From NCBI GenBank assembly GCA_036023115.1, contig JAYKKT010000059.1, forward strand, positions 7,823,001-7,887,000: DNA of 64,000 bases. Direction: 5' to 3'. Source of the stretch: Brasenia schreberi. Taxonomy: Eukaryota > Streptophyta > Magnoliopsida > Nymphaeales > Cabombaceae. The notes under the pieces were generated by a model. That model was not told the DNA's origin and searched no databases. It worked only from the letters and a program-made list of their open reading frames with translations. The translations under genes and the position numbers were made by a program. Positions 25,101-37,100 of this stretch are shown here, one piece after another (position 1 is the first letter of the stretch; every line of letters starts with the position of its first letter).

Positions 25101-28100
25101 AACCATCTCAATACGTTTGGGATTATACATTAAACTTTTTGTTCTAAGACTACTCAACAAAATGGTGTTTCCGAACGTAAGCATAGACATATTTTGAAAA
25201 CTATAAGAACTTTGCTTTTGTCAAGTGGCGTTCCTAAAAATTTTTGGGCATAAGCTATCATGACTGCAGTTTATTTAATTAATCGGATGCTCTCTTCGAT
25301 TTTACAAAATATGTCTCCTATAGAAAAACTTTTTAAAGTTTCTCATAACTATTCTAGATTGCGTGTTTTCGGATGTAAATGCTTTGTTTATACTGACAAA
25401 GATTATGATTGTAAAAATGATAAGCTTTATGTATTTCGAGATGTTGGATTTTTTGAAAATGAATATGTTTTTAAAAGCATGGATGATGATAGTTCTATTA
25501 ATGACTCCAACTCTTTCTTAAATGATATTTTAGGTGAAGAGGTAATTCATGAAGAAAATGATCTTGATGAACCTATGATTACCAGACATTGTATTACTCC
25601 TTTTCATCAACATTACAATAGGAGATTTATGTCTATTCCTAGAAGGTCAAATCGTGATTCTAGACCTCCTTAAAGATTTGTCTCATATGATAGTTTCTCA
25701 CCAAGACATAGAGCTTTAGTAACAAATATTTCAACTATAAAGGAACCTAGAACATTTAAAGAAGCTCAATTATCACAAGAATAGACTCATGCAATGAATG
25801 AAGAGTTGGATGCTTTATTTAGAGCCCAAACTTGGGATATAGTCTCAAGACCATCAAACAAAAAGACTATAGGTTGTAAGTAGGTTTATAAAATCAAGAC
25901 TAATGGTGATGGCTCATTAGAGCGTTATAAAGCTAGATTGGTTGCCAAGGGTTATTCTCAAGAATATGGAATTAATTATGAAGAGACCTTTGCTCCTGTA
26001 GCTAGAATGACAACTGTTCGAACACCTATAGTTGTATGTACCATTTATCATTGGAATATCTATCAGTTAGATGTTAAAAATGCTTTTTGAATGGTTGGTT
26101 GAAGGAAGAAGTATATATAGAGCCTCCTCCTGGTCTCAATCTTCCTAGAAACCAAGTCTTAAAGATCAAAAGAGCTTTCTATGGTCTCAAACAAGCTCCC
26201 AAGGCTTGGTTTGATAAAATGATTGAATTCATGACATTGCATGGCTTTATTATCTGTTATACTTGCACAGCTCTGTTTATAACAAAATCCTCTACAGGTA
26301 TTGTTATCTTTTTGCTCTACGTCGATGATATGATTATTACAAGTAGTGATGACACAGGTATCCAACAAATCAAGCAAGAACTTGGTAATGTGTTTGAAAT
26401 GAAGGATCTTAGTCAACTTTCCTATTTTCTTAGTATTGAGGTAACCCGTGATGATAGAGGTTTCTTTTTATCACAAACTAAGTTTACTAATGATGTTATT
26501 CTTAAATCAAGTATTACAAATGACAAAGTTGTTGAGATACCAGCAGTATTATCCGTATCACACTATATACGTATTGTATCGTGGGAAGACACGATACGAT
26601 ACGGTACTGTATCGTACGATACGGGCGATACGCCCAAAAAAAATTTCAAATTTTTTTTTCAAAAAAAAATTCAAACTTTTTTTTGCAAGTTTCTGGCCTC
26701 TCTTCGCCTCTCTTCACTTCCCTATGCTTGTAATTTGAGTTTATAATTTTATTTATTACAACAACAACAACTAAGCCTTTTCCCATACTAGACGGGGTCG
26801 GCTACATAGATTCTTTGTTTCCACAGATCCCTATCGTGTGCACTGTTAGCAGTTCACTCCCAATAAGCTAGATCATTCTTTATTGTTTCTTTCCAACACT
26901 TTTGTGGTCGTCCTCTACCTCTTTTAATACTTTCCAAATTTAGTTTTTCTAACCTTCTTAGAGGTTCTTCTTTTGATCTTCGTTCCTATATGTCCAAACC
27001 ATCTTAAACGATGTTCTCTCATTTTATCCTCTATTGGTGCCACTCCTAATTTGTTTCTAATAACCTCATTATGTATACGGTATTTTCTTGTATGGCCACT
27101 CATCCATCTCAACATCTTCATTTTTGTCACAGACATCTTTTGTACACTGCCCAACACTCAGAACCATAAAACATGGCAGGCCTAATTGCTGCTCTATAAT
27201 ATTTACCTTTTAATTTTAATGGTATGTTCTTATCACAAAGAATGCTTGATGCTCCTCTCCATTTTAACCAATCAGCATTCATTCTATGTGTAACATCTCC
27301 ATCAATTCTTCCATCACTCTGAAAAATTGACCCTAGGTATTTAAAACTTTCCTTTTGGGGATGCAATGTGTGCCAATTTTAATTTCTATGTCCTCTGAAG
27401 TAACCAAATGATCAAACTTACATTTCATATATTCTGTCTTTGTTCTACTAAGTCGGAGGCCTTTGCTTTCTAATGTTTCTCTCCATAGTTCCAATTTTCT
27501 ATTAACTTTTTCCTTAGACTCCTCCACTAATACAATGTCATCGGCAAATAACATACACCAAGGTACTTCATCTTGAATATGTTTTGTTAACTCATCCATC
27601 ACCATTATAAATAAGTATGGACTTAAAGTTAATCATTGATGTAACCCAATATTAACTTCAAAGAAGTTTGTCATTCCTTCAATGAGTCCTCACACATGTT
27701 TTTGCACCATCATACATTTCTCTTATAAGGCTAATATATGTCAATGGGATACCTCTTTTTTCCAAAGAACCTCCCTGGTACCCTATCATAAGCTTTTTCT
27801 AGATCAATAAATATCATGTGAAGGTCTTTCTTTTTTGCTCTAAAATGTTCCATAAGACGTCTCAAAAGGTGAATCGCTTCGATAGTAGATCAGCCTGGCA
27901 TGAATCCAAATTGGTTCTCTGTTGTACTTGATACTTTTCTTAACCTACGTTCGATAATTCTTTCCCATAATTTCATAGTATGACTCATTAACTTGATACC
28001 TCGATAATTCGCACAATTTTGAATGTCTCTCTTGTTCTTATATATATGGGTATAAGTGTACCTGCTCTCCATTCCTCGAGCATCTTTTGGTTTTTCCATA

Positions 28101-31100
28101 TTTCATTAAATAGTCTTTTTCTCCTAGTATTTTCCAAACTTCTATAGAAATATTATCTGGTCCTACCGATTTACCACCCTTCATATGTTTAAGAGTCTCT
28201 TTGACTTCATTCTTTTGAATACGTCGGTAGAAATTGTGGTTTATATACTTTTCTGACTTGGCTAAATCTCCTAAACTAATACTAACATCTTTATTTTCAT
28301 TAAAAAGATTATAAAAATAGTTTTTCCATCTATTTCTTATATCATCATTTGCCACTAGAATTTTTTCATCCTCGTCTTTTATGCATCTAACATAATTAAG
28401 ATCTTTAGTTTTCTTATCTCTAGCCCTAGCTATCCTAAAAATATCTCTTTCAAGTTTCACCCTCTTTTGAGTTGAGTTTTTTTATATAAGTCCTCTCAAA
28501 TTTTTTCTTTTGCTTTACTCACGACCTTTTTTGCTTCCTTCTTTGCTTTCTTATAAGCTTCTAAAGTTTCACTAGTTTTCTTAGCATAATGTAATTTGTA
28601 ACATGTCCTCTTTGCCTTGATTTTATTTTGTACTACTTCACTCCACCACCAAGCTTCTTTTTGTGCCGGTACACCTCCCTTAGATACACCTAATACATCT
28701 TTCGCCACTTTCCTAATATGTATAGCCATATTGTTCCACATATCACAAGGTGTGCCAACATAATTCCAAACATCTCCTTGAAGGACTTTCTGTTTAAATA
28801 TATCTTCTTTCTCGCTTTTGAGGTTCCACCATTTAGTCCGAATAGCTCGATGCACTCTTTTCTTTTTTGTCCATTTTTTTATTTGTAAATCCATAACTAA
28901 AAGTCGATATTGGGTGGTTAAGCTTTCTCTTGGAATTACCTTATAATCTTTACAACACACTCTATCTTTTTTTCTACAAGTAAAGTAATCAATTTGTGTT
29001 TGTGATAAGCCACTCTTATAAGTAATTAAATGTTCATCTCGTTTTTTGAAGATTGTATTGACTATAAAGAGATCAAATGTAATTTTTGTAATCCATGTTG
29101 TAGAAATCCGACGAAGTTTTACGCTGGCTATCGGAAGCCTAACACAACCCTCCTCCTTTATCCGGGCTTGGGACCGGCAATGCAAGGGTGATCCCTTACA
29201 TGGGCGGAGTTTATAAAGAGATCAAAATGCATTTGATCTCTCTATAGCATTTGATCTCTATAAAGAGATCAAATGCTATAGCAAAATTTAAAATCTCCCT
29301 ACCTTTCTCGTTTATATCCCCAAAACCAAAGTTTTCATGAATCCCTTGATATCCTAATGCCTCTTTACCGACATGTCCATTTAAATCTCCTCCTAAACAA
29401 ATTATCTCCCTTTGTGGAATCTTTTGAAACACCTTATCTAACTCTTCCCAAAAAATTGTCTTTATACTATCTTCTAGTCCTACTTGGGGTGCGTAAGCAC
29501 AAACTATATTCAAAACCTCTGCTCCTAACACTAATTTCAATGTCATGATTCGGTCACCATATCGTTGTATGTCTACTACACTATCCTTTAAATCTTTATT
29601 TATGATAATACCAACTCCGTTTCGAGCCTTTTCTTTACCTGAGTACCATAATTTAAAACTTGTATCCTCTATTTCCTTTGCTTTTTCTCCAACCCATTTT
29701 GTCTCTTGTAAACATAGAATATGAATCTTTCTCCGAATCATAGTATCTACCACCTCCATTAGCTTACCCGATAATGTTTCGATATTCCAAGAACCAATAC
29801 GAATCTTATTATCTAGGACTAGCTTTCTTACCCCCCGCATCCGTCCATAATCAAAATGCGGAGACCCTCTCTGAAAAATTTTCATTACATTCGGGCGGCA
29901 ATGTAGCGAGACTAACTTCTTTACCCTTACCCGTCCATGATGTAGGAACCCTCTCTGCAATTGATTCACTACATTCTGGCGAAAATGTAGTGGCCCTTGC
30001 TTACTTTTTACTGCATTCGGGCTCTACAGCACGTCGCTAGGAGGGGACTCCCCAAAGCAATGCTCATAATTTTTGTAATCCATGTTATAAAAATCCGACG
30101 AAGTTTTACGCTGGCTGTCGGAAGCCTAACACAACCCTCCTTTATCCGGGCTTGGGACTGACAATGTAAGGGTGATCCCTTACATGGGAGGAGTTTATAA
30201 TTTTATTTATTAAATAAGAATAATTTATAAACAAATAAAAATTTTGACAAAATCATTTTTCTTTTTGTTGCCAACTTTTAGGTATATTTCTGCTAGCAGT
30301 TTCTAATTTCATGAGATCGCAAACAATTAAAAACATTTGGTTGTCTCGGTTCATTGAGTGGGCATTTCACAACTTCACTATTTTAGGGTTCACCTTACGT
30401 GACTTCCGTTGAGTTGAACATGATGAACGAGTGTGAGGCTTAACTCAGTCTGTGAAGTGAGAAATGAAGCTCAAGCATTAGTTAAAAAGCTAGTCGTAAG
30501 AGAAAAAGGGATATCATCAAGTAATAATATCACATCACTGAGGTGTCATAGAGTGAATAATCAAAGAAATTGAGCTCATTGTTTTGCTCACCCATGAAAA
30601 TTAGCAAATATGACAACTACATGTACAAAGATAGCAGTTTGTTAATTTTGATATATTAGATGAGTGGATTATGAAAGATAACGAAGAAAATGCACTCCTA
30701 ACCGAAGAAGACATTGCATGAATTAATTTGAAGTGCAACATCACGAAGGAGATGAAGATTTTCATTTTAAAGCAAAAGGTGATGAGAAACTTTGAATCTT
30801 TATCAAGTAGAAGAGGAAGATTATTTAGTTAATAATCCTGATACAAATTTACAATATGTAAAATGTAAATGTATTTCATTTTTTGCTTTAAAATATGTAA
30901 TTTTGGATGCAATTGTTGAATGTTGAATGTTCAATCTGTGCTAAACTTTGCATTATATGAATTTAAAGCAATTATCATATTTTTTCATATTTTTTTCGGA
31001 TTTTTACTAATTTTCTTGATTTTTTAAATAATTTTTGTATTATTTTAATATTAAAGTACGATACGATACACCCGTATCGTGGAGCCCAGCGATACGCGAT

Positions 31101-34100
31101 ACGATACGCGTCAGACAACACTGAATACCCAAAGTAATCAACCAAAAGATGCGTCTAGTTGATGGTGAACTTCTTAGTAATCCCACACTTTATAGACAGA
31201 TAGTTAGATCATTCACATATCTCACCATAACACGGCCTGATATTGCTCATGTTGTTCATATTGTAAGTCAGTTTCAGCATGCACCCACCTCAATGCATAT
31301 GAGTGTTGTTATGAGAATTGTTTGTTATATTCGACAAACCTCAACTAAGGGAGTATTTCTATCCTCCTCCTCGTTATTTCAGTTGCTTGCATATACTAAT
31401 GCTGATTGGGTGGTGATGTGAATGACAGGCACTCTACTACCGGATATTGCGTATTCCTTGGTCACTCACTCATTTCATGGAGATGCAAGAAACAACAAAA
31501 GGTCTCTTTCGTCCACTTAAGCCGAGTATCGTGCAATAGCCAACACTACTACAGAACTAACTTGGCTGCGACGACTACTTCAAGACTTGGGCATACAACT
31601 AGAAGCTTCTCCAATAATGTTCTGCGACAATAAAAGTGCTATGTATATAGCCAAAAACCATACCTTTCATGAGCGCACAAAGCACATAGAGATGGATTGT
31701 CACTATGTTCGTGAAGAGCATCTACAAAGCAACTTGACATTACAGTTTGTAAAATCAGACTATCAACTTGCAGATGTGTTTTTCTTATAGGTATATTTTT
31801 AGTGTTTTTCTTCAATTTTTCGTTTTTATTTGTTGTTTTTTTGTTTTTTTGTATTTTTCTTTTCTTGAATGACAAAATATGAAGTTATTAAGTGTGTGGA
31901 TATGATTTTTATTGCATTCATGATTTGGGAGACACTCTATTTGTGTGTTATTTGACGATTGGAGATTTATGAAGTGCTTTTATTTTCAGGTTTTTGTTTG
32001 AATTAAAGTACTCAATTGAGATGGCAGGAAGAAGTGGTAGAGACTCTCATTCAAAGTCTAATGATCCAGCATGGCAGTGGGGTACACCAGTTGAGGGTTC
32101 TAGGTTAAAGATCATATGCTTATTTTGTAAGAGGGTGGTTAGTGGTGGAGAGGGTGGTTAGTGGTGTAATTTCAAGGTTGAAACACCACCTATGGATTAT
32201 ATAGGAAATGAGACAACAAAAGGATGATTTCGAGATGGTTGAAGAAGCTGATAATGCTAATGGATTTTGATTCACTGATAGTTTGCCTTTAAATGCTAGA
32301 ACAAAGATTGGTAGTAGCAGTTCACGAGCCCCTAGCAGGGGAAAGAGGGTTGCTGAAGACTTTGGCGGTGGTAGAAGAGGAAGTTCAGAAATGAATAGAG
32401 GAAGATCTTCTTCTAGTATACATGTATTTTTTCCTCCTACTACTACATCTGGTGCTCACCAGAAATTCGTGTTGCTATGGATTCAAAACAGTTGCATGAT
32501 CAGGCAGACCTTGCAGTGGGCAAATGGTTTTATGATGCATGCATTCCATTTAACGCAGCAAATAGTTTTCATTTTCAAGCAATGGCACATGCAATTGCGA
32601 ACATCGGTCCTGGATACAAGATGCCCTCTTATCAGAAGTTGAGAGAGAAGATATTAGATCAAACCGTCATTGAAGCGTAGGAATACTGTTCGACTTTGAG
32701 ACAGTTGTGGAAGAAAACATGATACACTATCATGGCAGATAGATGGACAGATAGGCAAGGAAGAACATTGCTAAACTTTCTTCTATACTGTCCTAAAGGA
32801 CTTATGTTTCCGAGATCTTTAGATATGTCAGAAGAGAGGCACATTGCAGATATCTTACGGGAAGAATTTGATAAGGTTATTCAAGAGGTTGGGCTAGTGA
32901 ATATAGTCCAATTGATTACAGATAATGCAACTAACTACAAAGCAGCTGGGAAGGAGTTAGCTGATATTTATAGGACTTTCTACTGGACACCATGTGCAGC
33001 TCATTGTTTAGATCTCATCCTTGAGGACATTGGTGAGATGAACGAAATAAAGGCAGCAACACTCAGTTGCCAAGATATTACAAAATTCATTTATAACCAT
33101 GCATTTGTTTTGTGTATGATGAGGAGATATACAAAAGGTGTAGAGCTTCTTCGAACAGCTGCAACTCGGTTTGCAACAAACTTCTTATCATTACAGAGTA
33201 TTGTAAGACAAAAGCAAGCTTTGAAGAGAATGTTCTCCTCAGATGAGTGGCAACAATTTGCAGAGTTGTCTCAAAACAAAAGAAATAGAAAGTTAAATGA
33301 GATTGCAGAGACAGTTTTCAAAAGTACATTTTGAAATGCATGTGTTAGATTATTTAAAATTACCTGTCTTTTAGTGAAAGTTTTGAAATTGGCAGACAAC
33401 GAGGAGAAACCATCTATGGGCTACCTTTAAGAAGCCATGGATAGGGCAAAAGAAGCCATCAGAAATAATTTTAATGAAAAAAAGAGAGATTATGTGCCCG
33501 TGTGAAAAATAATTGATAATTGATGGAATAAACAATTGCATCAGCCTATTATCTAACCCCATCATTCAGGTACTCAGCAACCTTCAAAAGAGACGGTGAG
33601 GTTAATCGAGGAATCATTGATTGTATTGATAGATTAGTCCATGATGAGAGCATTGCAGATGCTATACATCGAGAGATAGAGATTTATGATAATGTTCTTC
33701 ACTTGATGGGTTTGCCTGTAGCAATTCGCAATCGCACTACGATGCGTCCAAGTAAATTGTTTATTTTCATATTTAAATTGCATCTTATATTACTATAGAT
33801 TATGTCTCTAATGTTTATCTTTTTTTACAGATGTTTGATGGAACAGGTTTGGAATTGATTGTCCGAACCTTAGAGATTTTGCAGTAAGAGTCTTAAGCCA
33901 AACCTTTAGTGCAACAAGTTGTGAAAGAAATTAGAGTATTTTTGAACACATCCATACAAAGAAGCGCAACAAGTTGGAACATAAAAGACTAAATAATTTA
34001 GTTTATATTCGTTGTAACACGTGCCTTCGTGAAAGGTAATGTTGTATTACTTAAATGTTCAATTCAATATTGTTTAACTTCAATTGTTAATATTATTTAC

Positions 34101-37100
34101 TAATTGTTTATCTTTGTTTGTTGTAGACAATTAAAAAAAGTAAATAGACAAGAAAACCAATTTGATACAATAAGTTTGGATAATTTTGATATATTAGAAG
34201 ATTGGGTTATGGAAGACAGTGAAGAAAATGCCCTCCTAACTGAAGAAGACATTGCATGGATTAATTTGGAAGGAGCGCAATAACATCAAGGAGATGAAGA
34301 ATTTGATTTCCAAGCAAAAGGTGTTGCTGCTGATGATGACGAGGATCTCCAACAAGGAGAAGATGAAGATTATTTAGTTGATGATCCTGATTACAATTTG
34401 TAAAATGTAAATGTATTTCATTTTTTGATTCAAAATATGTAAATTTGAATGCAATTATTCAATGTTGAATGCTCAATCTATACTAAACTTTGCATTGTAT
34501 GAATTTAAAGCAATTACCAGATTTTTCTTGATTTTTTTTACCTTTTTTATTTTTAAGATACGGGCGATACGATACGCCCGTATCGTGGAGCCCAGTGATA
34601 CGATACGGCCATATCGTGGAGCCCAGCAATAAGATACGCCCGTATCGTGGAACCCAACGATACGATATGCGTCAGACAACACTGGTGTGCACCGGTGCTT
34701 CTTGTGCAAAATATATATATATATATGAGAGAGAGAGAGAATGATACTTCTCAATTAAGTAGGATGCACACATGAGAGAGATAGAGAGGCACACATACCC
34801 CATTGCATTTGATGCATACCTTTCTCCATCTCTCATGTGTGTGCATCCTACTTAATTGAGCATGATTATATATAGTATATGTATATATGTATCTATAAGT
34901 GTGTCAAGGAATCTTGCACCAGTGCTTTGTGCATACTACTGCACACCCAAGCAATCTTGGATCTAAAGTCTTTAATGAGATTTCAGTGCCCATGATCAAT
35001 GTTGTAAACTTCACACGGGTGCAGGTGCGGGTGCAGGTGCGGGTGCAGGTGCGGGTGCAGGATACGGCAAATTTCAAAATTTTTGGGTGCGGCGACATGG
35101 CTAGGGTATATATATAATATTCAAGCTACAACAAGTGAGACATCAATTAACATAAGTATATGACAATAGCAAGTACACAACTTTATATTAAAGCAAAACA
35201 CATAAACCGTAAACAACTATTAATTTCATCATAATACACAAATCAATCTTCACTATCCAGACCCATTTATCCAAAAAAACCCAACTTCAAAATCGATACC
35301 AAATTTTGAAGCGTGAAATATCCACACAAAAGGAAGTGAAGAAGGTCCGCGTTGAGATATTTTTCTACGTTCATCGGCGGAGTTTCATGGGAGATGATGG
35401 AAAACAAGCTGAATGAGCATTTTGGAAACTATAGTGAGGTAACTCGGGTAGTCATCATGGGAGATAAGGTCACGAGTCGACTAAGAGGCTTCGGTTTCAT
35501 CGTCTTCACGGATTACTCCCTCTTTGATTGGGTTCTCCAGGATAAATACACCATAGACGGCAGAACCGTGAGTTACAAAAAAAAATGCATTTTTTTCCAT
35601 GACACACTTGACACGGTGTCGGTGTCGCACCCGTGTCGAGGTCAACACTCCACCTCTTAGAAGTGTATGTGTGACTTAGGTTGTAAATAGTGCCCGTATC
35701 ACAAAAGGCACCGATATGCATGTAAAAAGATAACACTCAACAACAACTAAGCCTTTTCCCATACTAGATGGGGTTGGCTAACGTGAAAAGATAACAATAT
35801 CTTAATAAAAAAATGTATACATATTATAGTACAATATGCATGTACTTTTTAATTCTCTTAAAAACATTTTAAAAAATCAAACAATTTCATAACATACAAA
35901 ATGGCATGCATCACACATGGAAAAAGATAACACTATATGTTGATAAGAAAAAGTTGGAAAAACTATATTAAAGTTTTAAACTACTAAAGATTGTAGATTC
36001 TCAAAGTTTCAAACTTAAAAGTAAATAACAACAACAACTAAGCCTTTTCCCATACTAGATGGGGTCAGCTAAAACTTAAAAATAAATAAAATATAGAAAA
36101 TTAGTTATTTTCTTTATTATTATTCTTGTGTTCCTCATGCTCCGTATTTCTCTTCTCACTTGCATATCTTCCATTTCTTTTAGCATTTGAGCCTTGACCT
36201 ATGGAGGCACAATGGAGCCAAGTCCCACATTTATCCCAGTTCCAGCTAGATGATGTCTTACAGGACTAACTCCCATTATCTATGACATGTCCACAAAAAC
36301 TGCATCTCATCACCATTTTTGTCTATCGTGTTCTCAAACTTCCTTGTTATGAAAGTTCGCAGTTGAATGGGTGTCGGGATTGTTAGTCATTGAGAGGGAA
36401 AAAATTTGAGATATTGAGTTTTGAAAGAGAAAACAAGGATCCTCTTGAGAAGGGAAAGAGACAAGGACGCTGATGAAGTGGGCCTGGGAGGGTTTAAAAC
36501 AACCTTGAGCCTTGAAAGTCGAAAAACATGGCCCCCAAAAAATCAAAACTATAACATACGATTTTGTGTGATCTGGCCCAATAAATGGTATATTGCAATT
36601 CAGGTACTTGAATCGTATCAACTCAAGTATCGGTATGCGAGAAAATAATATAGTATCGCATGATATGACACAATATTAATAACTTTGGTCTAGATATATT
36701 ACCATTAGAGTTTAACAACAAAAGGCCAAAACCTTATACTTGTCAGAATGAACAAGAAGAAGCATGCAAAGTACGCTATTTTTGTCAATAATCCATCAGC
36801 TGATCTATGGAAACTTAAAAGCAGACCTGAATATCTTGAGCCATGTCATTCCGGACCCATGAGCGACAAAGTGCATAGAGAGATGTTGAGGCACCATCAA
36901 GTAATCTAACCTGCAGAATAGAAATAATCAAATAAGTGCAAACATCAAATAAAACAGAAAAGTTCAATCATCGGGAACATGTTTCAAAAACAAGCAATAT
37001 GCAATCATATGGAAATTACTACTACATAAATTATAAAAGAAACTATGATGAATTGGTGAATTCATTACTTTTCTGTCATTTATCACTACTGTTGCAGCAT

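Larger units (their letters stand above)
26544..31123 (+). mobile_element. hAT relic (copy 2) inserted in Copia, containing RTE copy C
   Basis: The left end CAGTATTATCCGTATCAC (26544) matches the hAT copy 1 terminus CAGTGTTGTCCGTATCGC. The right end GACAACACTG closes at 31123. GTATCG/CGATACG subterminal arrays lie inside both ends. The flanking 8-mers gataccag and aataccca agree at five positions, which fits a decayed duplication. Joining the flanks restores the order of the Copia polymerase and RNase H. The hAT interior is largely deleted: only a piece of the acidic transposase C-terminus survives at about 30660-30850. Confidence 0.85.
22846..31790 (+). mobile_element. Copia LTR retrotransposon, split and lacking its 3' end
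   Basis: The 5' LTR is 22846-23268 (TGTTAG...TTACA), with a CTATAAATA box near 23055 and an AATAAAG signal near 23106. The primer-binding site TGGTATCAGAGA follows at 23269-23280. Gag, with a [14 protein letters not shown] zinc knuckle, and the protease remnant WILDSDAS lie in 23711-24730. Integrase follows (24690-25673), then reverse transcriptase to 26543 with YVDD at 26320. A hAT relic containing an RTE interrupts here, and RNase H resumes at 31124-31790. Stops and frameshifts are scattered throughout. No 3' LTR is found; the sequence passes straight into hAT copy 3. Confidence 0.93.
34997..35650 (+). mobile_element. Putative small hAT-like element carrying an RRM exon
   Basis: The left edge (tgttgtaaacttcacacggg, about 34999) and right edge (cacccgtgtcgaggtcaaca, about 35628-35647) are imperfect inverted repeats. 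Just inside the left edge is a 12-bp tandem repeat. An RRM exon lies within. No convincing 8-bp duplication is found, so the boundaries and class are tentative. Confidence 0.4.

Noticed and set aside
26536..31131. Perfect target duplication for hAT copy 2
   Set aside because: The flanking 8-mers match at only five of eight positions. The insertion is accepted on termini and Copia continuity, not on the duplication.
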